64,000 nucleotides of DNA from CAWGAJ01 sp963820545 (GTDB taxonomy: Bacteria > Planctomycetota > Planctomycetia > Pirellulales > Thermoguttaceae): positions 682,001 to 746,000 of the forward strand of contig CAWGAJ010000001.1 in the NCBI GenBank assembly GCA_963820545.1, given 5' to 3'. Under the pieces are notes generated by a model, which saw only the letters and a list, made by a program, of their open reading frames with translations, had not been told where the DNA came from and did no database searches. Each line of letters begins with the position of its first letter. The stretch's first letter is position 1. The translations under genes and the position numbers were made by a program. Of the stretch, positions 1 to 8,026 are shown piece after piece.

Positions 1-6
1 ACAAGT

Positions 7-267
7 GTGAGAACATCAAAGCAAAGGAAAAAATCGGCCGCTCTGCTGGGCCTGGCCTTTGATAACGACGATGGGCAAACGCGGGTAACACGCGGAAAAA
101 ACTTTCTCCTTTGGGGTGGAAGTCAAGGCACTCACTCTTTTATGCAGGAAACAGCCGTTAAAATTAACGAACAACTCGACAAAAATGGTAAACGGCTGGA
201 AGACATCTCTATAATCGAACTGCGCGATATCTGCCGCGAGGTAACCGAATCAATCGGCAGCTCTTGA
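7..267 (+). CDS. Small conserved planctomycete protein, unknown function
   Basis: This 86-residue frame starts with GTG at position 7 and ends in TGA. The frame is open to the window edge, so the true start may lie upstream; no ribosome binding site can be seen. The sequence is soluble and mixed in charge, with a central segment VTRGKNFLLWGGSQGTHSFM followed by an amphipathic helix-like tail. It has no signal peptide, membrane segment or catalytic motif. From memory, short proteins with the VTRG...GGSxxTH pattern recur in planctomycete genomes without an assigned role. I cannot give a function. Confidence 0.6.
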   Translation: MRTSKQRKKSAALLGLAFDNDDGQTRVTRGKNFLLWGGSQGTHSFMQETAVKINEQLDKNGKRLEDISIIELRDICREVTESIGSS

Positions 268-516
268 TTCTTTTAACCACAATGAGGGGAATTGTCGGTT
301 AAATCAATTCTAGGGGCGGCTATGGTGATGGACTTTGCTTGCGCGTTCGGAAAAACTCGCATTTAGTATTATTTGCGCATTTGCGCACGATCGCTATAAC
401 GTTCTATTTTTTCTAATCGGTCAACTTTCGCCAGTCGTTTTTTCGATGACTTTATTCAACGCTGATGTACTCTTTCTCGTAGTGGAGTCATCCGATAAAG
501 GGAGGGGTATAACCTC

Positions 517-984
517 ATGGTAAAGCACAAAAAACCGGCTCTTAAGTCGACCAAGGCCAAAAAAACTGGCACGCCGAAAAAACTTACCCAGCCACATGCT
601 GAAAATCAGCGGACAAAGTGCCAAAAGAATGTAGAGTACGATCGCCGCATCAATGCTCTCGATCGTCGTATTGGTGTTGACCGCCGACAGAAGAACATCC
701 CCGTTGCCATGGAACAACGAGTGTGCGAGCGCCGGGCAAAGGTCAATCGACGGCGGCAAATCGATCCGACGACCTGCGAGCGCGACTATACACACGAAGA
801 AATCGAGTTCATGAACGCCATGGAAGAATATAAGCGCACCAGCGGACGGATGTTTCCCACCTGTAGCGAAGTATTAGAAGTGCTGCGAAAACTGGGCTAT
901 GAGAGGCGCCATATAACGTTTGTGCCTACTATGGACGACGCCACATTGAGTCCGGATATCAGCCCGCCGCTAAGCACGTTCTAA
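517..984 (+). CDS. Conserved planctomycete basic protein, unknown function
   Basis: This protein has 155 residues. A GGGAGGGG ribosome binding site lies about ten bases before the ATG. Residues 1-45 are Lys/Thr-rich and probably disordered. Residues 45-90 carry repeated RR pairs (YDRRINALDRRIGVDRRQ). Residues 90-135 form the likely conserved core, TCERDYTHEEIEFMNAMEEY then SGRMFPTCSEVLEVLRKLGY, which looks like a small helical domain with two cysteines. I recall this core in other planctomycetes as an uncharacterised protein. The basic N-terminus would suit nucleic-acid contact, but that is inference. It stands alone, and the antisense frame here is a shadow. Confidence 0.72.
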   Translation: MVKHKKPALKSTKAKKTGTPKKLTQPHAENQRTKCQKNVEYDRRINALDRRIGVDRRQKNIPVAMEQRVCERRAKVNRRRQIDPTTCERDYTHEEIEFMNAMEEYKRTSGRMFPTCSEVLEVLRKLGYERRHITFVPTMDDATLSPDISPPLSTF

Positions 985-1336
985 ATCTCATCCCGAGAGC
1001 AGCGAAGGAGCTCATTTCTAGAGGTTATAGGCTGATGGCTGAGAGCTGAGGGCTTACAAGATTCAGAATGACTGCATATTCTTAGGATCGACACTTTGCG
1101 CCAGCATTGCTAGCAAAATATCCCTCTTGCAAGCCGCCGGGCGGATGGTTATCCTTCCACTCCTTGTTATTCCCTGCCCGCGCCCAGTGCGCACCGGAGG
1201 AATCTTTTCCATAAAATTATCTCCGCCAATGTGAGGCGCCAACGAAGTGTCTCAAATTACCATAGCAAACCGCTTTGGGTTTTGCCGAAGGTCTTTTCCG
1301 GGCATCGCTGATAATATATGCGGCAATGTCAGGAAA
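985..1336. other. Intergenic stretch, no gene seen
   Basis: No supported gene lies here. Positions 1019-1049 hold a GAGGTTATAGGCTGATGGCT type simple motif that recurs near 12168 and, inverted, near 50835-50860. It is one of several low-complexity spacer motifs scattered through the window. The end of the stretch holds the ribosome binding site AGGA of the following TPR lipoprotein. Confidence 0.4.
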
Positions 1337-2092
1337 ATGAGCAAAAGGCACGCGGCGGCGGCCTGGTTCGGTGTCGCCGGTTTGTTGCTGTTTATTGCCG
1401 GTTGCGGCGGGATCACGGCCTCGGGCAGAAACGCTGAAGGCGTGCGCATGTTCCAACAAGCGCAATATGATCAAGCCCTGCGTCAATTCCAGGAGGCCTC
1501 GTACGCCGATCCGACAAACGCCGATGCTTATTACAACCTGGCCGCCACTTACCATCGCTTAGGAAAGGTAAATAATCAGCAGGGTGATTTGGAAAAGGCC
1601 GAAACGTATTACAACCTTTGCCTGGATCGCAATCGTAATCATGCCGATTGCTACCGGGGACTGGCGGTGCTGCTGGCCGAACAGGGACGCACGCAAGAGG
1701 CCTTTCGCCTGGTTGAAGGTTGGGTAAGCCAACAGCCGGGCGCGGCCGACGCCAAAATCGAATTGGCCAGGATGTGCCAGGAATTCGGCGATTCCAATGC
1801 TGCAAAAGAACGCCTCGTGGAAGCCTTGACCATTCAGCCCGATAACGCCCGGGCGCTGGCCGCGCTGGGAAAACTCCGTGAGGATTCGGGCGATACGGCC
1901 CAGGCCTTGGCCAATTATCAGCGCTCGTTTTGGTACGACAGCCATCAACCGCAGGTGGCCTCGCGGATCTCCGCGCTGCAATCCACGCTGAATCCATACG
2001 TGGTGCCGCAGTCGCCAAACGCGCCATGGTCTCCGGCTACTCCGGGCGACCAAACGCAGATGGTCAACCGCGATCAGGCGCCGCTGCGGTAA
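1337..2092 (+). CDS. TPR-repeat lipoprotein
   Basis: An in-frame GTG exists at 1247, but the ATG at 1337 is preferred. It follows an AGGA site and opens a classical lipoprotein signal: MSKRH, a hydrophobic stretch, then the lipobox FIAGC. The mature 230-residue protein is built of tetratricopeptide repeats (AYYNLAATYHRLGK, ADCYRGLAVLLAEQG, ALAALGKLREDSGDTAQALA) followed by a Pro-rich tail. TPR lipoproteins of this size act as protein-interaction scaffolds at the membrane, for example in envelope assembly or pilus biogenesis; the partner here is unknown. The gene appears to be monocistronic. Confidence 0.82.
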   Translation: MSKRHAAAAWFGVAGLLLFIAGCGGITASGRNAEGVRMFQQAQYDQALRQFQEASYADPTNADAYYNLAATYHRLGKVNNQQGDLEKAETYYNLCLDRNRNHADCYRGLAVLLAEQGRTQEAFRLVEGWVSQQPGAADAKIELARMCQEFGDSNAAKERLVEALTIQPDNARALAALGKLREDSGDTAQALANYQRSFWYDSHQPQVASRISALQSTLNPYVVPQSPNAPWSPATPGDQTQMVNRDQAPLR

Positions 2093-2094
2093 TA

Positions 2095-2140
2095 GGGTTC
2101 GGGGTTCGGGATTCGGGGTTCAGGGTTTGGGGTTCAGCAC
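2095..2140. repeat. GGGTTCGGGGTTCAGG-type simple repeat
   Basis: This is an imperfect tandem of GGGTTCGG / GGATTCGG / GGGTTCAGG units directly behind the TPR lipoprotein. The same motif recurs at about 44262-44290. It lies between genes and has no coding potential. Confidence 0.6.
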
Positions 2141-2211
2141 TCTTAAATTTGCCGCGTGCCACGATCCGCCTTCGGCTCGCCTGTGGCGGCCCCGGCTTAA
2201 TCAGCAGATCA

Positions 2212-2272
2212 GGGTGAGTGAAACGCACCAATCTTCTTATTGCCTACATTCGGCGTGCTTCGCACACCCTAC
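2212..2272 (+). repeat. 61-bp direct repeat, left copy, flanking the MntA/HepT module
   Basis: This copy begins GGGTGAGTGAAACGC and ends TTCGGCGTGCTTCGCACACC plus CTAC. It matches 3008-3068 at most positions, in the same orientation and at the same length. The GTGCTTCGCAC core is self-complementary. The two copies bracket only the toxin-antitoxin pair. Confidence 0.85.
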
Positions 2273-2334
2273 TTTCACTTGCCGCTCCCACTTGAACTCC
2301 CGGTGCGTCCCTGATATGCTCAGCAAAAGGTAGG

Positions 2335-2646
2335 ATGGCAATAATGAAAGAACAAATAGACATTTCCCAAATCATTGAATCCCTGCGCCGGCAACTACCG
2401 CTGCTGAGAGAAAGGTATCGAGTTGAATCCTTGAGCGTGTTTGGCTCGTACCTCTGCCATGAACAACGCCCGGATAGTGATTTGGATGTGCTTGTCACAT
2501 TTTACGAGCCGCCCTCGCTATTTAAATTCATCGAGTTGGAAAACTATCTTTCAGATCAGTTGGGCGTTAAGACAGACCTTGTAATGAGGGATGCGTTGAA
2601 ACCACGCATTGGCCAACACATACTGAGTGAAGCGATAATGATATGA
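2335..2646 (+). CDS. mntA: MntA-type nucleotidyltransferase antitoxin
   Basis: This 103-residue minimal nucleotidyltransferase carries the fold's signature: VFGSYLCHEQ, then SDLDVLVTF, giving GS-x9-SDLD with the metal-binding aspartates. In MNT/HepT systems this protein neutralises HepT, in characterised cases by AMPylating a tyrosine of the toxin; whether that happens here is inference. An ATG at 2335 and another at 2344 are both possible behind an AAAAGG site. The stop overlaps the next start (ATGA at 2643-2646), so translation of the pair is coupled. The module sits between 61-bp direct repeats, which suggests movement as a cassette. Confidence 0.88.
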   Translation: MAIMKEQIDISQIIESLRRQLPLLRERYRVESLSVFGSYLCHEQRPDSDLDVLVTFYEPPSLFKFIELENYLSDQLGVKTDLVMRDALKPRIGQHILSEAIMI

Positions 2647-2999
2647 CCTCAAAGCGCATCCATCTCGATTACTTTGAAGACATTGTTGACGCCACAGAGA
2701 AGATAGGGCAGTTTATTGAGGGAATGACATACGAGCAGTTTGCGAAAGATGCCAAGACCGTCTATGCGGTGATTCGCGCACTGGAGATGATTGGAGAAGC
2801 GGCGAAACAAGTTCCTACTTCTTTTAAGGAAGACCACCCCAATGTGTCCTGGAGAGAAGTGACGGGGATTCGAGATAAGTTAATTCATCATTATTTCGGT
2901 GTGAACTTGGAAGTTGTGTGGAAGACCGCGATTGAAGATATACCCGATTTAGGTTTGCAGATTCGCCGCATTTTGACCGATGTGGGTAGGCAGCCGTAA
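2643..2999 (+). CDS. hepT: HepT-like toxin (DUF86, HEPN fold)
   Basis: This protein has 118 residues and is helical. It carries the HEPN RNase motif R-x4-H-x-Y in the segment IRDKLIHHYFGV near residues 77-88. DUF86/HepT proteins form dimers whose composite R-x4-H site cleaves RNA and blocks growth. The upstream nucleotidyltransferase is the cognate antitoxin. The start overlaps the stop of mntA by four bases. The family's features are complete and nothing suggests inactivation. The role may be plasmid or island stabilisation or phage defence; the sequence does not decide between them. Confidence 0.88.
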   Translation: MTSKRIHLDYFEDIVDATEKIGQFIEGMTYEQFAKDAKTVYAVIRALEMIGEAAKQVPTSFKEDHPNVSWREVTGIRDKLIHHYFGVNLEVVWKTAIEDIPDLGLQIRRILTDVGRQP

Positions 3000-3007
3000 G
3001 TCTCGTT

Positions 3008-3068
3008 GGGTGCGTGAAACGCGGCAATTTTTTTATTGCTTACATTCGGCGTGCTTCGCACACCCTAC
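3008..3068 (+). repeat. 61-bp direct repeat, right copy, flanking the MntA/HepT module
   Basis: This is the right-hand copy of the repeat at 2212-2272. It begins GGGTGCGTGAAACGC and ends with the same ATTCGGCGTGCTTCGCACAC plus CCTAC. It starts eight bases after the hepT stop. Confidence 0.85.
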
Positions 3069-3946
3069 TATCTGAGGGCGTCGCCGATGCTATCGCCTGC
3101 GGCCCGGGTGCAGAGGGCGCGAAAAAATTGATCGTCGAGATCTTGACTGATGAAGCGGACAGAGCCGTCGGCGGTGAGAAAATTTGTTCCCGTGGGATGC
3201 CGGCTGCTGAAATTGTGGGTATCATCCTCGCGCGAATTAGGCGTGTAAGCGCCGGTGCCCAAAACCATGCCCGGGCCGCAACCGTCGTTTGGCGGCGCGG
3301 CGATCCAAGTTCCAAAACCTAATGCTGTAGTACGTTCGCCCACGGCAAAGGTATGGCTCGTGCCGTCCTTGATGTCTTTAAATGTAACGGCACTGTTATG
3401 GTAGAACACGCCGTCGCTTGCGCATTGCTGTCCTATTGGAATTAGTTCACACTCGTGGATATTTTGCGTACCGAACACGCCCACGTAATTACTCACGGCT
3501 AATTCAAGCTGCGCGGGATCCTCCGGGTCCACGAAGGTTTGTTGAGTGAGATCGGAAGGGCAGCGGAACTCTTGAATTACCGTGAGCCGTGCAACTTGAT
3601 TAACCGGATCGGAAAGGGGCAACTTATCGTGAATGAGATTTTTTGAAATCCCGCTAAGCTCGATAAACGGCAAGATCCGTGCTGCCCAACCCCAACCGGG
3701 TTCGCCCAGGGGATACGGCAGATGGTTTTGCGGATCGTAGGCGGTCCAGCCCGGCGGCAGTTTATTATTGGTGTTGTAATACAAATGCAGGGCCAGACCG
3801 ATTTGCTTGAGATTATTGCCGCATGTCATGCGCCGGGCGGATTCCCGGGCGGCTTGAATGGCCGGTAATAATAAGGCAATCAAAACGCCGATGATGGCGA
3901 TCACCACCAGCAGTTCCACGAGTGTAAAAGCATAACGGCGGAACAT
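3068..3946 (-). CDS. DUF1559 prepilin-like protein with H-x9-DG motif
   Basis: This is a member of the large planctomycete DUF1559 family. The N-terminus is a type IV prepilin-like signal (YAFTLVELLVVIAIIGVLI), followed by AIQAARESARRMTCGNNLKQ. An alanine stands where prepilins usually have the glycine before the cleavage site. The C-terminal part carries the family's H-x9-DG motif in HPTGTNFLTADGSV. A GGAGG site precedes the ATG. Such proteins occur in tens of paralogues per genome and are thought to be pseudopilin-like surface or secretion components; no precise role is established. At 292 residues it has normal length. Confidence 0.93.
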   Translation of the reverse strand: MFRRYAFTLVELLVVIAIIGVLIALLLPAIQAARESARRMTCGNNLKQIGLALHLYYNTNNKLPPGWTAYDPQNHLPYPLGEPGWGWAARILPFIELSGISKNLIHDKLPLSDPVNQVARLTVIQEFRCPSDLTQQTFVDPEDPAQLELAVSNYVGVFGTQNIHECELIPIGQQCASDGVFYHNSAVTFKDIKDGTSHTFAVGERTTALGFGTWIAAPPNDGCGPGMVLGTGAYTPNSREDDTHNFSSRHPTGTNFLTADGSVRFISQDLDDQFFRALCTRAAGDSIGDALR

Positions 3947-4155
3947 ATTTTATCCTCCGATTAGAGGGAAATGATGGAATAAAAGTAAAAATTGCGTAAT
4001 ACGTCTCATTCATGTTTAGCCCGGTGCTGGCGCCGGGAGAATTATCTGTCAATAACAGGATGAAACCGATCGGACACTATATGAGCGTCCAATAAACGCG
4101 GCCCACAGGCAAACATGCGGCGGAGGGGAGATATCAGAATAATTGCCAGCGGCAA

Positions 4156-4566
4156 TTAGACCTGAAACAGAGCGGCGGGAGGCGCCCGAGACTGATAAGT
4201 GGCGGAAAAACGGCTTTCCAACAGGGGAGAGCAGAATATTAATCTTTCGACAATAACGAGATACTCAGGCTGAGCACAAATTGTCAAAGGCAGCGGTTTA
4301 GCCTGGGCGAAATATTTACACACAGGACAATCGGCGGGATGGTGTATTCCCTCTGGATTTTGTTCCGTATGCAAAAGGGCGGGGGAATGATGGCCGTGGC
4401 AACCATCAAAGTCGGCAGCGGTTGGGGAGGGAACAACAAAATTGAGCGAATGGTAGCAGGAATGGTCCAGGCCGGGCAGGAAGTGCAGACCCTCGCCCAG
4501 CATCGCAATTAATGCGAATTGGACTGTGAAAATCCAAACAAAGCCGTTTCGAGTGACTTTTAACAT
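4156..4566 (-). CDS. Cys/His-rich membrane-anchored protein, unknown function
   Basis: The frame extends to 4599, but the ATG at 4566 (MLKVTRNGF) places a hydrophobic helix directly at the N-terminus and is preferred. After this membrane segment comes a Cys/His-rich region: HSCYHSL, then CHGHH, then HHPADCPVCKYF. These could bind a metal. The C-terminus ends in YQSRAPPAALFQV. The overall plan (signal anchor, His-rich stretch, CPxC, RAPP tail) recalls DUF2946-like proteins found near copper or heavy-metal genes, but I cannot confirm membership. No metal-resistance gene is adjacent. Confidence 0.55.
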   Translation of the reverse strand: MLKVTRNGFVWIFTVQFALIAMLGEGLHFLPGLDHSCYHSLNFVVPSPTAADFDGCHGHHSPALLHTEQNPEGIHHPADCPVCKYFAQAKPLPLTICAQPEYLVIVERLIFCSPLLESRFSATYQSRAPPAALFQV

Positions 4567-4700
4567 AAAGCCTATTATATCCGTTTCTTTTTTTCGCAAG
4601 CAAGAGAATCCAGAGCGATACCCCCCCGTTACGGCTAATTGTGTGATTGTTTATTTAACCGTAAAATAAATAAGTGCGTGGAAAAAACGAATTGCTTGCG

Positions 4701-4752
4701 TACCCACGCTGGAGCATGGGAACGAGAGAAATGTAGGAGCGTGGGAACGAGA
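4701..4752. repeat. Palindromic GCGTGGGAACGAG repeat
   Basis: This imperfect inverted repeat consists of CCCACGCTGGAGCATGGGAA followed by a second GGAGCGTGGGAACGAGA arm. Related copies lie at about 4807-4833, 4901-4953 and 25176-25204. All are intergenic and would form REP-like hairpins. Confidence 0.7.
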
Positions 4753-4838
4753 TAATTAATATATTTCGGGGTGGCACAGGCGTCTCGCCAGTGCTTTTTA
4801 CTGGTTTCCACGCCGGAGCATGGGAACGAGAGAAAAGT

Positions 4839-4870
4839 GAGATTCTTCGCTACGCTCAGAATGACGTGAC
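4839..4870. repeat. Dispersed GATTCTTCGCTACGCTCAGA repeat
   Basis: This is a short imperfect palindrome. Read on the other strand it gives CATTCTGAGCGTAGCGAAGA. Copies recur at 12117-12144, 12214-12241, 19911-19939 and, diverged, near 50754-50790. All copies lie between genes. In six-frame translations this family is recognisable as HSERSEES-like peptides in many bacterial genomes. Confidence 0.75.
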
Positions 4871-4900
4871 ATCCGTGTGGACGCGGAGCATCTGAGACTG

Positions 4901-4985
4901 CGTTCCCAGGCGGAGCCTGGGAACGAGGGAAATGTTGGAGCGTGGGAACGAGACGAAAACCACGGGCAAGATGCCCGTGCCACCC
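4901..4985. repeat. Composite REP-like repeat block upstream of purF
   Basis: Positions 4901-4953 hold two more arms of the TGGGAACGAG palindrome (GTTCCCAGGCGGAGCCTGGG, then GGAGCGTGGGAACGAGA). Positions 4961-4985 hold a GGGCAAGATGCCCGTGCCAC element whose relatives lie near 24750-24775 and 44440-44470. The block ends just before the purF ribosome binding site, so the purF promoter must lie inside or upstream of it. The whole stretch 4567-5018 holds no gene. Confidence 0.65.
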
Positions 4986-5018
4986 ATTTTTCAATTTAGG
5001 AGGCTACGGATTTCGTTT

Positions 5019-6621
5019 ATGAGCCAATTGCACGAAGAATGCGGCGTGGCCGCGATCTATCATTTGCCCGGCAGGGGCACAAGTCCCTTGTGTCCTGAAC
5101 AGGGGCCCGAAGAGATATCGCGATTGATGCCCCGGATGTTGCTGGACATTCAGAATCGGGGGCAGCTTGCGGCCGGCATTACCACATATAATCCAAATCG
5201 GCAGCAACTCATCGACACCTACAAAGACGTGGGCGGCGTGAACGAGGTGTTTCGCCTCAGCCATCGCCACAAATATGAATCGATCATGCGGGAATACGTT
5301 GGCCGGGCGGCGATCGGTCACGTGCGATATGCCACCTGCGGGCTGGACGACCGCAGTTACGCCCAGCCTTTCGAACGGCACCACATCAAGAAACACAAAT
5401 GGTTCAGTTTTGCTTTCAACGGGCAGTTGGCCAATTACCAGGAACTTCGCGAGGAATTGCTGGATAACGAGGACAATCATCTTTCCCGCGAAACCGACAC
5501 CGAAATTTTCATGCATCAGATCTGCGCGGCGTTGTCCACGGATGTTCGACCGCCGCTGGTTAACGTGTGCCGGCATTTTGTGGGGAAATTCGACGGCGCC
5601 TACAGCATCGTTTTTATCGACGCCTTGGGAACGATGATGGTCGCCCGGGACCCGTTGGGAATCAAGCCCTTGTGTTACGCCGTGGAGGGGCCCTTGTTCG
5701 TCGCGGCGAGCGAAAGCGTGGCCTTGCTCAATTTGGGCATCACGCAGGAAAAAATCAAGCCGGTTCCGCCGGGACACGCGATTATCATTACCGACGGCCA
5801 GTTGGAAATCCAGCAGTTCGCAAGCAGCACTGCTGGGCAAGCCAGCAGTGGCACACGTGCGCATTGTTTCTTCGAGTGGATTTACTTTGCCAACGTGGCC
5901 AGCACGCTGGACGAGCGGAGCGTGTATTTGTCGCGCAAGGCGTTGGGTGAAGAGTTGGCCCGGCTGGAAACGCTGCCCATCGATTCCAGTACGGTGGTCG
6001 TGCCCGTGCCCGATACCAGCAAAGCAGCGGCCGACGCCATGGCCTACGCCTTGAAAATCCCCTGCGTGGAAGGCTTGATCCGCAACCGCTACAGCGGGCG
6101 CACGTTCATCGAAGGCAGTGGCGACCGGAAACGTAAAGCGGAAACCAAATATACGCCGTTGGGCGAAGTTCTCCAAGGCAAACGGGTAATATTGGTGGAG
6201 GATTCGATTGTGCGGGCCACGACACTGCGAGTGCTCTTGCGGCGGATCAAGCAAATGGGCCGGCCAAAAGAGATCCACGTGCGCGTGGCCTGCCCGCCGA
6301 TTATCACACCCTGTTTTTACGGCATCGATATGTCTACGGTAAGCGAACTATTCGCGCCGAACTTCTTGCACGGCGAACCGCTTACGCCCGAGAGGGAAGC
6401 GGAAATGGCGGCCCATCTGGTGCACCGACTCGCTGCGCTATCTGCCCGTGGAGGCCATTGCCCGGGCAATCGGCCTGGATGCCGGCGAGCTGTGCCGCGC
6501 GTGCATCACCGGCGAATATCCAACGGCCTGCGGCCAGAAACTGGCCCAAGTGGCCTTGGAAAATTATCGCAAAAATATCACCGGCCGGACCTATGAAAGG
6601 GTAACGCAGGTGTCGCATTGA
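5019..6621 (+). CDS. purF: Amidophosphoribosyltransferase, frameshifted near the 3' end
   Basis: PurF catalyses the first committed step of purine synthesis, making phosphoribosylamine from PRPP and glutamine. The start is the ATG at 5019, which places the catalytic cysteine in MSQLHEECGVAA after a short propeptide; AGGAGG lies at 4998-5003. The glutamine amidotransferase domain comes first, then a phosphoribosyltransferase domain with the PRPP loop VILVEDSIVRATT. Between 6415 and 6432 the frame shifts: the raw frame runs to 6596 in nonsense, while the +1 frame restores DSLRYLPVEAIARAI, TGEYPTACGQKLAQ and a stop at 6619-6621. A 27-base palindrome at 5828-5854 is translated in frame in the linker between the two domains (STAGQASSGT). 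The shift is more likely a base-call error than real inactivation. Confidence 0.93.
5828..5854. repeat. 27-bp palindrome translated inside purF
   Basis: The arms CACTGCTGG and CCAGCAGTG flank GCAAG, and GGCAC follows. It is 27 bases, nine codons, so the frame is kept. It encodes a Ser/Thr/Gly-rich peptide between FAS and RAHCFFEWIYF, exactly at the boundary of the two PurF domains. Similar GGCAC-ended palindromes occur between genes at 7918-7945 and 19995-20023. Confidence 0.75.
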
Positions 6622-6644
6622 CATTGAAAGGAAGTTCCCACAAT

Positions 6645-6662
6645 AAAAAGTAGAATGTCCCC
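6645..6662 (+). repeat. Element C (AAAAAGTAGAATGTCCCC), copy 1
   Basis: The 18-base sequence AAAAAGTAGAATGTCCCC lies 23 bases after the purF stop and directly before a degenerate second copy of the purF 3' end. A direct copy lies at 6896-6914 and an inverted copy at 8769-8791. Confidence 0.75.
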
Positions 6663-6663
6663 T

Positions 6664-6765
6664 TTATGCCCTGTTACCGGCAGTTATCCGACTCCCTGCG
6701 GGCAATATCTAGCCTAAATCGCCCTGGAAAATCATCGAAACAATGTTGCCGGCCGCACGTATTAA
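6664..6765 (+). pseudogene. Relic of a second purF 3' end
   Basis: Read in frame from 6664, this stretch gives LCPVTGSYPTPCGQYLA, a stop, IALENHRNNVAGRTY and a stop. It aligns with the restored C-terminus of PurF just upstream (TGEYPTACGQKLAQ then VALENYRKNITGRTYE). One internal stop and many substitutions show an old, decayed copy. Only the last 30 or so codons are recognisable. It may be what is left of a tandem purF duplication or of a paralogue lost by deletion. The rest of 6622-6967 holds two element C copies and no gene. Confidence 0.75.
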
Positions 6766-6895
6766 ACCGCGTCGCCTGTGTCGTGTTGACAAAAAGTGAG
6801 AAAAGTAGGGCAATTATTGACGATCAAAAATAATTGCACTCCCCCTATCATATATCCTAAGATGTCATCTACATTCAATACTTAGAAATTACCAG

Positions 6896-6914
6896 AAAAA
6901 GTAGAATGTCCCCC
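6896..6914 (+). repeat. Element C, copy 2
   Basis: This is AAAAAGTAGAATGTCCCCC in the same orientation as 6645-6662. It is followed by a pyrimidine run (CTTTTTCTTTTTCTCC) and then the ribosome binding site of the HEAT-repeat lipoprotein. Confidence 0.75.
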
Positions 6915-6967
6915 TTTTTCTTTTTCTCCCTTTTTCTCCTTTTTTCTTCCAATTGGAGGGTGATACA

Positions 6968-7876
6968 ATGAAAAAGTCAGTGATTTATTTTGTTGTTTTT
7001 GCATTAGCAATAATTTCAGGCTGCAATGAAAAACCCAAAACTGAAATGGAAAAAGTGGAGGCAGCTCCCCTAACAAAAGAAGAAAAAACACAAGAACTCT
7101 TAAACGAGTTCAAAAAAAATCCTGATGAGCCGAATATACGAAACGATCTCGTTAAAATTGGAGCACCGGTAATCAAACCACTTTACCGCATGTTACAAGA
7201 TAAAGCATATAAAGTAACAAAAAAAAGTTATTTTATTGAAAAGAGCGATAAAACGTCTTTTATACCCGAACTGTGGGTACCTCCGACGTTGATGTGGCAG
7301 GTGCGTTACGGTGCAGTTGAGGTGTTAGATAGGATTGGTGGCGTAGATGTTCTTGAGCCACTTATTTACGCTATAAACGACCATCATATTCTAGTCGCCG
7401 AAAGAGCGGCTGAAGCATTGGGCAAAAGAAAAGAAAAAAGAGCCGTAGAGCCTCTTGTAGAAGCGATAAAAATTCATTGCTTCCCGGGTCTAGTAGATGC
7501 TCTGGGCAATATTGGCGACGAAAGAGCCGCAGAGCCACTGCGTGAACAATTAGCAAATAAAGAACACCTTAAGCATTTTATGGAGAATGAAATTATAGAG
7601 ATATTTTTCCTCGACACTGACTTAGCAATAAAACATAATCCGAAGATTCGAAAGATTGAGTGGAAGGATGAAAGTTTGATGATCTGGTTTGAAAATTCTA
7701 ATGAGCCATTTGGGATCAACAGGTTTGAACCAGGGACAGAAGTCAGAGATCGGCTGCAAAATTTAACCCTTAGATTGCTTGAGGTTAAAGACCGCGTTAA
7801 AGGTCGTCAAGAGAGCTATGATAGCCACATTAGAGAAGCTCTTGCTAAAATAGAGCAAGCCTCCTCGGATAAATGA
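6968..7876 (+). CDS. HEAT-repeat lipoprotein
   Basis: The ATG at 6968 is chosen over the one at 6953 because GGAGGG lies seven bases before it and because it opens a lipoprotein signal: MKKSVIYF, a hydrophobic stretch, then IISGC. Residues 45-75 and 110-190 contain HEAT/PBS-like helical repeats (GAVEVLDRIGGVDVLEPLIY, ERAAEALGKRKEKRAVEPLV, LVDALGNIGDERAAEPLREQ). These build a curved interaction surface; proteins with PBS-lyase HEAT repeats rarely have catalytic activity of their own. The gene is richer in A+T than its neighbours and lies between direct and inverted copies of element C, which hints at acquisition. The partner is unknown. Confidence 0.82.
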   Translation: MKKSVIYFVVFALAIISGCNEKPKTEMEKVEAAPLTKEEKTQELLNEFKKNPDEPNIRNDLVKIGAPVIKPLYRMLQDKAYKVTKKSYFIEKSDKTSFIPELWVPPTLMWQVRYGAVEVLDRIGGVDVLEPLIYAINDHHILVAERAAEALGKRKEKRAVEPLVEAIKIHCFPGLVDALGNIGDERAAEPLREQLANKEHLKHFMENEIIEIFFLDTDLAIKHNPKIRKIEWKDESLMIWFENSNEPFGINRFEPGTEVRDRLQNLTLRLLEVKDRVKGRQESYDSHIREALAKIEQASSDK

Positions 7877-7917
7877 AATTTATTTGGATCTAACCCCGCG
7901 AGGAATCGTAGGGCTGG

Positions 7918-7945
7918 GTGGCATGGCCAAACTTGTTTGGCCATG
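7918..7945. repeat. GGCATGGCCAAAC palindrome
   Basis: This is GTGGCATGGCCAAACTTGTT followed by TGGCCATG, a strong hairpin. It is followed at about 7984-8012 by a second hairpin (GTGGAGCATGGCAC, then CCGTGCTCCAGCAC). Both lie between the HEAT lipoprotein and the metallo-hydrolase. Confidence 0.65.
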
Positions 7946-8026
7946 AAGTGATTGCCCTTCTTTGTGAGAACATGCCTAATTAAGCGTGGAGCATGGCACC
8001 CGTGCTCCAGCACTGAAGGGAATACT

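Noticed and set aside
335..523. 62-codon frame before the protein at 517
   Set aside because: No ribosome binding site and no family features; it overlaps the supported start at 517.
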